A stretch of DNA of 64,000 bases from Trichinella spiralis (taxonomy: Eukaryota > Nematoda > Enoplea > Trichinellida > Trichinellidae): NCBI GenBank assembly GCA_000181795.3, contig CM012955.1, positions 3,505,716 through 3,569,715 on the forward strand. Direction: 5' to 3'. Below the pieces are notes generated by a model, which saw only the letters and a program-made list of their open reading frames with translations, searched no databases and was not told where the DNA came from. Positions 38,701 to 50,199 of the stretch are shown piece after piece. A program made the position numbers and the translations under genes. How positions within the stretch are numbered: the stretch's first letter is position 1; every line of letters starts with the position of its first letter.

Positions 38701-40844
38701 CAGTGACAGTACGGCTCTTTTTCATCTGAATACTGGCATATGGCGCCAAAAGAACAGCCAAGTTTTTCACATCCTTCTGAAACAGATTTAAATAGAATCA
38801 AGCATAGCTTATTGGAACAAGAAAGCAACACAAATTGATTAATGCAAGCTAAACATGAATTGAAAACATCATTAGCACTGATAGACTAAATTTACTGGAC
38901 AAAAAAAAACCTAGTTTCACTGCTGCAGTTTAATTAATGAAAAGTGAAATTGGTTGTGCAAAACTTTGAATTTTCAAAATAAAACCTAAGATTTTAGCTA
39001 AATATTTTATTTAAAAAATGTATAATGTTTCACTACAAAAATATTTAATAACCAATACCGAAAAGATAAATAATGTAGTTATTACTTCGTTTAACTGGTG
39101 GCCTCAGCTTGTACGGAATTCCTACAAAAATAACCATCATAAATACATCATTTCTATAGTTTGATCTAACAGTGAAAAACATTTGCACAATAAAAATTTA
39201 ATTCAAACCGCCAGAAAATTATAAATTAATATTTTCCAAAAAATTAAAATTTTTAACAGACGAAACTATTATTATTTAACCAACATATTTGATCATGTAG
39301 TATAATGTAAACTGTTTCAAATGACAATCATTCTGTTATGAATTTTAATACTTTGCAATGGTATAATAAATCACCTCTTGATTGCTGCTATTCTGAAAAA
39401 TTATTTGAATATTGTTACGTCAATTTATTTCCACTTTAAACATTATAATTAATCTATAAATTAAACAGGATACTTGTACCTTGTCATTCAAACAAGTTGC
39501 AGTCTTATCGTACAGCTAAATTATGAGCAGTGTCAAAAAAGAATAAAAAAACAGTGTCAGTAACATGCATACTTATTATTATTATTATTATTATTGACTA
39601 TACAAGAAAATATAATAAAACTGCTCATCCAATATATGAACTACAAAGTTGTTGTACGATTATAACAATTTGTTTAATAAAAGAAATATAACTTGGTTTC
39701 TTAATTTCATCTATCATAGCAGTTGAGCAACTAATTATGCCTGAGATGAAATACGTCATTACTATAATCAGGGGCCACGTGCTATCTGAAACATGGAATC
39801 TCTGTTACGACCCAGAGTATAAAACATTTGGACTAGAGATTTTCATAATAATCAATACGGTCGCGGTCGCGTCGGCGCCGAACACTGTAGCACAGCTAAT
39901 TATCAGAAGACATTATCACTCACTAACTGTTCAAGGCGGCTTCAGTGATCCGCTTAAAAAAAGCACACTGTGCAAATTCGCTGACCAATTTTTGATTATT
40001 CCATCCTCTTTATTCAATCAGCTGCTGACCACTGATCGTTATTTATTACAATCTCCAAGGAGATGCAGATGGCCCCATGAAATGTTCACAAAAATCTGAT
40101 ATCCGTAAAAGCGATATGATATTTACAGTTTCAAGTTATCCACTTCATAAGATGAAAGCAGTACTAGTTAAGTATGCTTTCTCAAGGATATTGTCAAATA
40201 GCAGTGCAAAGTACGATATATTTCACATATTATGCAATTTATCCAGCACACCACACCACACTACACTACACTACACTACACTACAGTATAGTAGAGTAGA
40301 TTATTTTATTTTTCCACTGGCAAGTTCCGCAATAAAAGTGAGTAACATGCTTAACATATTTGAAAAAATGTCTTTTGATCATTAAATAATATAAAATGAG
40401 TTAAAACTTACCTTGAACATACGCATTGACCGCATCTAAATTAGCAAGATTTATAGATAAAAGACTAGAATCAAGTTGAATTCGACCATCTTTCAGCAAT
40501 TTTAGCAAAAAGATTTTCGTGTCTTTTTCAACTGCTCTGCTGTGACATATACTCGGATTTGCTATACCCTGGACTGTTAGCTGACCGAATCGTCTGCTAG
40601 GAATTAAATGCTCGCCTTTCCAAATTCTTCTTATACTAATACGAGCTTCGAAAAAATCGCTGTAACTTTTTAACTTTTTCACGGATAGCACAGTAGCAGA
40701 TAAGATAACATCGGCGCGTTTAATTAAAGCTTGCAACGATAACTGCCGATCTGAGCAAGTCGTTAATTTTAGGTCATCTATTTGAAACGGTTGAATATGT
40801 ACAATAATATGAGCAATGAAAACGATGACAATGAACAGCTTCAT
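35790..40844 (-). CDS. Agrin-type heparan-sulfate proteoglycan core, N-terminal half only
   Basis: Twelve phase-matched exons: 40412-40844, 39059-39121, 38564-38776, 38191-38374, 38082-38134, 37802-38017, 37508-37732, 37234-37443, 37076-37176, 36627-36741, 36102-36560, 35790-36034, giving 838 residues. Signal peptide 1-18 (MKLFIVIVFIAHIIVHIQ). Residues about 20-144 match the agrin NtA domain (LIKRADVILSATV, IRRIWKGEHLIPS, DTKIFLLKLLKDG), a TIMP-like fold that binds laminin in vertebrates. Seven follistatin/Kazal modules follow (166-670), with PVCGSDG-type Kazal cores. Two laminin EGF modules (about 700-805; CDQCEPGYWG) and the opening of one more follistatin module come last, then TAA. No SEA, EGF or laminin G part is visible downstream, so the protein is either naturally short or the gene model stops early. 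Start: ATG before the signal core; a longer in-frame upstream Met exists. Agrins act in basement membranes and at synapses. Confidence 0.85.
40247..40285. repeat. (CACTA)n short tandem repeat
   Basis: Pentanucleotide array (CACCA grading into CACTA) in the first intron of the agrin-type gene. Confidence 0.85.
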
Positions 40845-42432
40845 TGAAAAAACTTCAAGGAAGAACTGGCCGTGAAAAGGCAAACGTATTAAAGTATGGC
40901 GCTTGCACAATGACCCGCACGGTCTGGCCAATGTACATTGTTCATCATCATTTTTCTCATTTCAGCTGCACAGCTTGAACGCCATTTTCCTCTTCACCTC
41001 CAACATACTGAGCTTTTTCACAGCGCCCTCTATCGTTGGCGCCGTGGCCCTTGAAAAAGCGATGCTATCGTGACACCTTTTGCTTTCCTCTGTCTTCATG
41101 AAGCGGAAATCCTGACCTTATCTGATGTCGAGGTTGACATCTGAGTCTGTGCAAACAACTTTAACTGACCTCTCATCGACCTGCAAACAGCCGCATAATC
41201 TATCAGCCTTTTTCAATAATTCATATGCCTATTTTTATGGTAATTCCTATGAAATTATCAATCGACAATGTTGCATCATCAAGTTCAGTATCGTTTCGAT
41301 TATGACAAACTAATATTTATTTACTAAAATAGCTGAAATGCTGAAGTGATAGAATAACAACACACACACACACACACACATGCAACATGAGCTTTCGTAC
41401 AATTTACAAAATAAATTCCAAACAACGTAAAATGCGAAGAAAGAAAACTTATTTTAAAACTACGAGCTGAAAAAGCAATCAACAAGACAAACTTTTAAAT
41501 ATATACATATATATATAACAAGAATGAAATAATTTTCTCAAAAAAGAGAGCAAGGTTAATGGTTTAAGTTGACTTTGGTCATGTGAAACATACCTCTGTT
41601 TTATTATTATCCTGACTTGCGCAAATTTTTTATGCGGCTAACAAAATATATTTTTACTAATTTTACATTTCTATTTATAAGAGATTCCATCAGTATCAGG
41701 ATGAAAAAATGTTTTAAAGCAATACAAGCTTAAATGAACAATTCTCTTCATAAGCCTGCAACAGTGCAAAAATCAGAAGAATGTGCTCAGTCATACTGTT
41801 GGTCCATTGCAATAGCTACATATCAAGTAGAGGAATAAATGTCAAATAAGCATCTTCTTTTGCCTTTATCTCTATCGCAAATTATTGCAAAATTCACTAA
41901 CACTACAAACAATCAATAACGTCAGGCATATCGTAATATCACAGAACAATCATACATGAATATTTTAAAATACTACAAAACTCTTAATCATAAAAAAGTG
42001 TATTAGATATTCATTTAATCTGTCTGTTTAATTTTTCATTCTAATTCATCAAGAAATGCCCTCAGCTTGTAAAACTGTTCAACAATTTGTACAAGTGATT
42101 CTACAAAAACAGGATCACAACAATAAAGTGGTACGCATTTGTTCTGCTGCAGCAATCCAAAATGTCATTCATGTATGCGGTGTTCAAACAGATGTTACTT
42201 TTCTCTTTACTGTCCACCATCCGGCCAATCACTGTTACGTTAATTCAATTTCCGAGAAAACCTTCAACTTTGAACTGTAGCAGCATTTGACAGATGAAAT
42301 AAGTAATAAACAAGTTTTTACGGAAAATATTCAATTGAAATGACACGTAGCAGTTAAATATTTCCATTTCCGTACCAGCACGTCCGATTAAAGCTGTGGT
42401 AATTAAGAATTGCTGATATAGTCATATAGTTT
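40845..42432. other. Divergent intergenic region between agrin-type gene and first collagen
   Basis: Must contain the promoters of both divergently transcribed genes. A (CA)n run lies at about 41361-41381. A 74-codon plus frame (42056-42280) has no support. No clear TATA element was recognised. Confidence 0.5.
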
Positions 42433-43838
42433 ATGGAGAAAAACAAATTCATGCCAGGGACAGCTAGCTGTACAGAAACCTTCAGCTCAAATGAAAGCGA
42501 AAAGGATGAAGAAAAAATGAACCAAGAACTGGCTTATAAATGCATAATAATTGTTTCTGGTGTGCTGAGCCTTTTATCTGCCATTCTATTTTGCACTACT
42601 TTTCCAATGCTTTACAATACTGCACAAACGTTGAGCTCAGCCATCCAGTATGACTTTGATTCTTGCGAAGTGAGTTCAACATTCACATTGCTTTTACCGA
42701 TTGGATTAATGCCAGAGTTTTCCGCAGGATTCGATTCGAGTTCTTGAAGATTCAATTTTGAAATTAAGCCCCAAGAATCATTCCACCAGAACTCCTCTAA
42801 TCAAACGACAATCTTTTGGTCAATCATCTGTTATTTTCAATGGATTAGTCGTTTTTCAAGAATGCCCTGGTAAGTTGAGTAAATTCTCAAATGGCTGTTT
42901 AGAAGTATTTAAAAATTTTAAGCCTGCTGTATTCCCGGAATCCAAGGTCCTCCAGGTGAACCGGGTCTTCCTGGTCTGCCAGGATCACCAGGTAGTGAAG
43001 GATCTGTTGGCAGACCTGGAACCACTCCAAACGCTTCTTGCATTCCCGAAAGGGTATACGAACCACCACCTTGCCTACCATGTCCGCAAGGTCCACGAGG
43101 ACCTGTTGGTCATCCCGGATTTCCTGGTGATTCCGGTGATCCAGGAATTATGGGTCGTCCAGGTAAATATTTTAAAGCTGTTCACACACGATTGCATTAT
43201 TGTCATAATTTTCAGGTAATCAAGGACCTCCAGGTCCACCAGGAAGTACAGGCATTCCTGGTCCCCCTGGACTAATGGGTCCTCCTGGTGCTGTTGGTGA
43301 TGAAGGAATGCCACCTGAGACGAAGATTATACAAGGTCTACCAGGAGATGCAGGTGATCCAGGACTTCGGGGTGCGCCAGGTAGCCCTGGATTACCTGGG
43401 TTGAATGGTGCAGCTGGTTTGCCAGGAGAGAAAGGATGGCCAGGCGAGCCAGGTAATCCTGGAGATATGGGTATACCCGGATTACCTGGTCCTATGGGTG
43501 AAGCCGGCACAGCTGGACCGCCAGGTGTTTGCATTTGCGATGACACTGAAGTAATTATTGAAGATGCTAAAGGGAAAATTCCTGCGCCATGGGCACCTCC
43601 CTACCAACCAGTACCACCTACAGGCTACAGTGATGTCCAGATTCCAAATTCGTATCAAATGCGAATTGAAATTCCGCCATATTCTACTGGTAATAATCTT
43701 CAAATGCACAATACCATTTTCCCGCCGCCTAATCAAATGCAACCACATGAACAGCATCATAAGCTTGTGAAAAGAAAAGATGAAAGTCATTCTGTTTCTA
43801 CTGATACATCAGCTGATAGAATTCATATAAGAAAATAA
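42433..43838 (+). CDS. Nematode cuticle-type collagen with long C-terminal tail
   Basis: Four exons: 42433-42669, 42728-42869, 42923-43162, 43216-43838, in frame to 413 residues. The head has a polar N-terminus and one membrane span (residues about 37-58, [16 protein letters not shown]), as in type II secreted cuticle collagens. A dibasic site (LIKR, exon 2) probably serves subtilisin-like processing. Gly-X-Y begins after CCI, is interrupted by a segment ending [12 protein letters not shown], then continues with short breaks to GPPGVCICD. An unusually long non-collagenous tail of about 100 residues follows (proline-, histidine- and methionine-rich, ending IHIRK). Cuticle collagens trimerise, are cross-linked by cysteines and tyrosines, and form the exoskeleton. 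A second collagen follows 871 bp downstream on the same strand, suggesting tandem duplication followed by divergence. Confidence 0.9.
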
Positions 43839-44709
43839 ATTTTCAATATACGTTTTATGCATATTACGGGTGCTTTCCATTCTAGCTGTTTGTAAAGATT
43901 GAATGACTAACTGACTGATTGAATGCTGAAATGATTGACGGAATTTTTTCATTCCAGCATAATTACAAACACGTTTAATAAAACGTAGAGACAGAAATGC
44001 AGTTATTTATTGAAAATTTTAAAAAAGCATTCTAGACAAAACAAAAAGTATTAGATAGATCATTTTGGCAAAGCAAAACTTACGCATAAAACATGCACGC
44101 ATTTGAACACTTTGCAAATAAATATCGAATTGATTTTAAATTATGATTAATAATGAATAATGGTATAAATTGAGCTTTTTCAAACGCACTAATTAGTCAA
44201 AAATTTCTGTTTTCTGAATGAATTTTCAGTTTAAGAAGCAACGTTACAGTAAAAATTATATTCAGAAAATGTTCACGGAAGTTATAAATATATGTAAAAT
44301 TATATGCATCAGAATTTTGGCTTGTTAATTATTTGAAGCGTTATTCTTTTTTTTCCTTTATTTCAAAAAATTATGCGTTAGGCATGTTGGAAATACGGAA
44401 TGCAAAATATTTTTTTAAAACTCTTTATACGCTATATAAGAACTGCTACGGTCGGTTGCTTATTTTTCATCGTGAAAGTTCATCATTTAAGGCCATATAA
44501 GAGGTGCGTACATTGGTTTTCTAAATCAAAGGTCATATTTTGAAGTTATGACTGTATGACCTACGCCACGGTCCAGTTTAGCAGTTCGGACAATGACATT
44601 TAGTTAACAGAGGTTGCGCGTGTAGCTGAGAATCTTGCTCTGATTCAAACATATTTCAGAAAACCTAATTGACTGTTTTCCGTTTCATAATGACTGATTT
44701 TTGCATGCA
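43839..44709 (+). other. Spacer between the two collagens
   Basis: AT-rich 871 bp that should hold the 3' UTR of the first collagen and the promoter of the second. Apart from a TATA-like element, nothing was recognised. Confidence 0.5.
44433..44440 (+). promoter_or_regulatory. TATA-like element upstream of second collagen
   Basis: TATATAAG lies about 270 bp before the ATG at 44710, in the right orientation. The distance would require a long leader or a leader intron. In AT-rich DNA this match can occur by chance. Confidence 0.25.
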
Positions 44710-46081
44710 ATGACTGAGAGGAAAAAAGACGTACAGCTGCTAGGTAAAGATGAATCACAGTGCGATCAAATGTGGAGCAGGCGCATACGAGCTTATCAAA
44801 TAATGATTAAAATTCAACTTGCTTTAAGTACCTTTTCACTACTGCTCATTTCTTGCATACTGCCACTAATGAACACCTATATTGGTAAGAACGAGAATTA
44901 TGCACAGCGCCAACTCATTAAATGTGAAGTAAGTGAAATTAATTACTATAAATAATCATTTATTCATTGATCTGACACGAACGGATTGAATATATTCTTA
45001 TATATTCATCTGCTCTTTATAATATTAGGATCAAAATATTGACTCCTTAAAAAGTAGTAGTTTAAAAGTAAAACATTTGAAAATAATATAAAATTCAACA
45101 TCCAATGTAACTGATAAATTGGCAAACGTTAACCAATATAAAGGGAAAAATATTTATTTTTCATTTGACATGTGGTTCATTTCCAATAGTCTCCATTTAC
45201 TAAGGAGCTAAATTTGGAATTATCATTGAAAACAAATAAGCTTATAATACAAAAGTATTCGAATATTTCAGGAAAGCACTAATGACTTCATCCGGCAAAT
45301 TTCAAACGTTAAAATGATTTCAATAAATCGTACTCGAAGGCAGATGCCAAATGGAAATGCCTACGGACTTCCAGAGATGAACGGCATTGAAAACCAGTGT
45401 GAAGGTGACACTAAGGAAATAAATCAAAAATCAAACACACACACACACACATTAACTCCAATAAAAACCGTTTCAGGATGCTGCATTGCGGGTCCGCCAG
45501 GCCCTAGGGGTCAACCAGGAAAGCCCGGACGGCCTGGAAGCGCTGGAAAGCCTGGCAAGCCGGGTATGCCTGGAAAAACTCCAAACACAACTTGCCCACG
45601 GTTTGATGTGATAAAACCGCCACCCTGTCAACCCTGTCCGCGTGGACCACCTGGAATTAAAGGATGGCCAGGTTTCCCAGGTGATATCGGTCCAATAGGA
45701 CCAATGGGTGATAAAGGAAAAGATGGAGAACCAGGAGAACCCGGAGAACCTGGTCCTGAAGGCCCCGAAGGATTTCCTGGATCGCCTGGAGATCCTGGTG
45801 ATAAAGGAATTACACCGGATTCCAAAATGGAACCTGGTCCTCCTGGAGATCCTGGACAACCGGGACCCGTTGGTTATCCAGGACCACCTGGCTTACCAGG
45901 GCGAGACGGTCCTGTTGGTCCAATCGGGCTACCAGGCTGGCCAGGGGAACCTGGAGAACTTGGTGAACAAGGTTATCCTGGACCTGAAGGGGCAGTTGGT
46001 CTACCAGGAACTCCCGGCAAACCTGGAAACTGCGTATGTCAAAGTCAGGATAACACTCTAGAAATAAGACGCTTTCAATGA
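44710..46081 (+). CDS. Nematode cuticle-type collagen
   Basis: Three exons: 44710-44928, 45272-45404, 45477-46081, giving 318 residues. Layout: a charged cytoplasmic head; a membrane span (residues about 36-56, [20 protein letters not shown]); a furin-type RTRR site (about residue 95); then [11 protein letters not shown] and Gly-X-Y. The helix is interrupted by a spacer with a [13 protein letters not shown] motif, and the longer triple-helix block ends in a short CVCQ tail. This is the standard layout of nematode cuticle collagens, shorter at the C-terminus than its neighbour at 42433. The 72-bp intron at 45405-45476 has no in-frame stop, so retention would insert 24 residues. Start: the ATG at 44710; upstream TTG is not needed. 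Confidence 0.9.
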
Positions 46082-46286
46082 AATACATCAGTTTATACAA
46101 TAAAAGTAATGCACACATCCGCAAAGCTTTGTTTGGGAATAATTGTTCACTTTTGAAAAGATTTAATATTGCCCATTCCAAATGCACTGAATTGATATTG
46201 AAACACCACTGTTAAATACGAAGAAAAGATAAATATGGATAATTATTTTTATCTCAGTCAAAACTACCAAGTCTGAGTGAAAATAT

Positions 46287-46334
<48 letters not shown>

Positions 46335-49091
46335 GCAAATATTCATTCAAATATCTTTAACAAATGTAAAGTAAACCAATTTTCAAGTATGAAGAATGGA
46401 AAATGAACTTTTAACAATGCTAAAGTAAAAAAGCTTACATACTATTCAAGTGCATGCGTCTCTAGTTGAATATATATAATCATTGCTATTGCCAAACCAA
46501 ATTCCATTTGACGAAGATCTGAGGGAAATAAAATGAACAGTTCAACCCTGCCCGGTTAGAAATCGTTCATCAGTTATCATTGAGCATAAGCGTGATAGCT
46601 TGAAAGTGAAAACGTTTCAGATTCCATTGCACCGTTGCCGCATAAGTGAAAAGAAAATTGCAAAAAGCACTTCGACAGCTTAATTGGGGAGGTAACACTC
46701 GCAGAAAGAAGAATCAGAAATAGCTGCTAGCAGAAGCAATACTCATTTTGTGTTGGTTGATACTGTAGTTGGGACAGGGCGTAGAGACACAAAAGAAATC
46801 AGTTCCGTAGGGAGCATCAAATCTGCGGTTCAAATTAATTGAAACCCCCTTTCGTGGACCGCAAACCAGCGGCTAATCGACATTCCACGATCAACATTCT
46901 CTTATCATTGCGGTGGAAACACGACCTGAATGAAAAGGCAGATGAGTTCGATAAGTATGCAAATTCAGTTTCGGTGCTTTTGGATACGTTCTCAGACGAG
47001 CTGTGAGCCATTTAAAACAACCCTGTAGAGTGGACAAGTAATTTTCAAAAAATGCAAATCAAACCGATTCATCAAATTTCTCTTCAAAAATACAGCAATG
47101 TCAAAACACAATGCACAACACGATGAAACAATTTTCCGACAAAATTTATTTGCATAATAGACGGACAATGCGCCTGTAGCATTGTTGCACGACCTACAGT
47201 TATACGGATGCACTAAACCTGAACGCTGAATTGCTCATTTTTCTGAAAATAATTTTCAACGTCATCCCGATAATGCAACTTCAGAAATTCAACTGCAAAG
47301 TTACTAATCTCAAAGTAGACACTTCACATATATTTCATCTATTGAACAAACAAAAGGGATTTCCAACAAATTGTTTGTTAACTTACACTTGAAATTACTG
47401 TACTGATTCCCAGTTATAGTTATGCTATTAAATTACAGGCCATATACTTTTGAACAACAAGAACAACAATCAAATTCAGATAAAATAAATGCAACTTACC
47501 AAAATAGGCGAGTCACATTAATGAGGTTCATCTTCTTTTTGTGCAAATTTGAAAAATGATGAATAATTTTCGACAAATTAAGTAAAATTAATTTTCATGA
47601 TCCACGTTGAATTTTCACCACGCACGAAAAACAGCACCAATCTACTGCAGTCGTCATACACCGTCAGTCGATGATCACACCAAATGAACTTCACAGAGCA
47701 AACAACGCACGATGAACGCACATAACTGTATGCAAATTTTCATGTCTTTAATTTACACTAATTCTTTTCGTCAAGACACGACGAAAATACTTGTTTCGTG
47801 CATCGAACCAATCAACGAACGATGATGATAATTTGACAAAGTGAACGATTGGAAAATAAAAACCAACGCTGTCGAATGATAATTGAAAATTCAAAATTGA
47901 CCTAGATAAATGGAAAAAACTGCGCGCCAAAATACGAACATTCAGACAACGCGCGTTGCTGAAAAAGAAATAAATTTTAAAAAAAATTACCCATACAGAA
48001 TATGAAATTTTCGATTGAAAATTTAAACATTAAAATTGAATTAAAACAAAATTAGAATTTGTTGTACTTAACAATAGTTTGGTCCAAAACAAAAGCATCC
48101 TATCCGTCGGTCGAGATAATAATCATCAGACAACCGTTTGAATTATCATTTATTATCCATTCCAAACGCACGTGTATTATTTTACAATTAATTTTTTATT
48201 TTCGCTGTGGTTGAATTTTTCTTTTTTGCTGCTTAATGGATTCGGCATTCATTGGTTTAAAAAAATCGTCTGTGGCGTCTTACTGTAGCCAGCAGAATGG
48301 GTTGAAAAATTTTCTATTAGAAAAATTCATGACAGGTCGTTTATAGAAAATGTGCAAATTGAACGGCACCAAATTATTCGTGAAATGAATTTGAAATGCA
48401 TAATTGTTCGAGCTTTAGTTTTCAAGTGTATCCGTTTAAAACTGGTCAGAAGAAGCAGAAGCGGAAGCGGATATGGTATCCAGAAGATTTGTTTATCACG
48501 TATTATTTATTATGGATGACAGTTTGACGAGGAACAAAATATTTGTGAAACAAAATTGGAATCTCGTAATCGCGTGCATTTTATGGAAAAGTTGCAAATT
48601 GTCGTCGCATGTTAATGCCTAAATGGAACAGCAATTAAATAAATATTATTACGAGTTTTAGTTTGTTGAGTTGCAACATTTAAAAATTGACCGTAAAACC
48701 GGTCGGATCAAGCGGCGAGTTGTTGATCCATTCCGTTTCCTGTAATACTTACTGTAAAAGTAGACTGTTCTTTATTCATCAATTAAAATTGGACATTAAG
48801 TTCAATACAATTGGGCAATTGTAACGTTAATAATAATAATAATGTCAATAATATCATAAATATATGGACATGTCAAATGGAAAAGGGTGATAATTTCGTT
48901 ATTAATTCGAGAATATCGAGCAATGCTGGTTATCGGGCTCAATCGAAAGAAACATTTGTAATATAATATTGGATATAACGAATAAAATAAAGTAAAAAAT
49001 CAATCAACAAAAAAAATCAACAAATGAACCACCAGTAGAGCAAAAATGGAAAAATTGAAAGAGTACTGTAGAAATTTTATTTCTGCAATCG
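46082..49091. other. Convergent intergenic region, 3 kb
   Basis: Between the 3' ends of the second collagen (+) and the CEP295-like gene (-). It contains a long TA repeat. A less AT-rich stretch at about 46520-46940 has no persistent open frame. No gene is supported. Confidence 0.5.
46289..46331. repeat. (TA)n microsatellite, about 21 units
   Basis: Uninterrupted alternating TA in the convergent intergenic region. It is a perfect self-complementary run. Confidence 0.95.
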
Positions 49092-50199
49092 CTACTTTTG
49101 AAAAGAAGACGACGCTTGGTGACCGTGGGATAATTTTTCTTTTTCCACTGAACGACGACGACGACGACAAATTTCTACGGCCGCGTTCACGTGACTTTTG
49201 CCGACCAAACAAACGCATCGTTCGAGCTGTTCGTGGAGTCGCTCCAGTTCGGCACTTTTTTCCCGCTTGATACGCTTTTCAACGCGCCGTTGGAACTTTT
49301 CCAACTGTCGTTCCACTTCTTCGTAGAACTGTTCGCGCAGTCTGGTCGCATGTTGATTGGCCAGTTGTTTAGCCTTCAAAAAAACAAACAAACAAACAAA
49401 CAAACATCCATACAACAGTAGAATTGATGAATTTGTTTTCATTTCCAAATTTTCTTACACGAACAATTCGAGCAATTCGACGTTCTCGTTCTTCTTGCTT
49501 GTTGTTCATCGGCGTTTGTTTATGTTTGTATTGATATTCAAAAATCTCTGCAAAAGTCGAATGGGAAAATGCAAACAGGCGAATCGAACCAACGCACCAT
49601 CGATTGAACTATAAAATAATGAACGACCGTTGAAAAGTTTTAAAGTAATCCCAACTGTGGAATATTGTTTAAAAATTCACATCACACTGCTCAACTGAAC
49701 TGTTAAAATTTTAATGTCAACCCCATGCATTGTACAATGCTGTGATTTTGTTCGAACAAAATAATTTGGTACAGAAAATTATCACAAATAACAACAGAAT
49801 TTCAATAAATTGAAATTTTACAATCATTATCATCAGAATACTGTAGTGGAATTTCTTCGAGCAATAATTACCCACCGTCAATGTTCAACAACTAATTGAT
49901 CAGAGTTGAAAAAAGGAAAAATTTGAAAATTTTAAATATTTCATTTGTACAATTAACAACAACAACAACAACAACCACATCAAATTTATTTTCCAATACT
50001 TAACACAACAACTGTTGTTAGATATGTATCACAAACATCCAATGCTACAGACATTTGTTTCTGCAGACGTTTGACATCACAAACATGCACCACATCGATA
50101 ATTCAAATGTACGTCAGTAGCTAACAACTATAATAGAATACAAACTTCAACTGCTTCACTTGAGGAAAAATTATGCTTACCGGTGCTTAGTGACGGCAT
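49092..50199 (-). CDS. Short basic coiled-coil protein resembling the CEP295 N-terminus
   Basis: Three exons: 50181-50199 (ATG and five more codons), 49459-49547, 49092-49373, phases 1 then 0, giving 129 residues. The peptide is almost wholly charged helix (RERRIARIVRAKQLANQ, FYEEVERQLEKFQRRVEK, LERLHEQLERC) followed by VGKSHVNAA and a run of arginines. The spacing of the final Leu-rich helix and the VG-x-x-H-x-x-A motif resembles the conserved first 100 residues of centriole protein CEP295/Ana1, which is far longer. This similarity is from memory and by eye. The stop is followed within about 15 bases by AATAAA (minus strand, 49077-49082), so the gene really seems to end here. The acceptor tract of exon 3 is a (GTTT)n repeat. 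If homologous, it would be a stripped-down centriole-associated factor; otherwise unknown. Confidence 0.55.

Noticed and set aside
39737-40099. 120-codon plus-strand frame in the first intron of the agrin-type gene
   Set aside because: Chance-length frame inside an intron, with no domain and no promoter signal.
44621-44651. tRNA-like boxes (TAGCTGAG and GATTCAAAC)
   Set aside because: The two boxes are only about 19 bases apart, too close for a tRNA.
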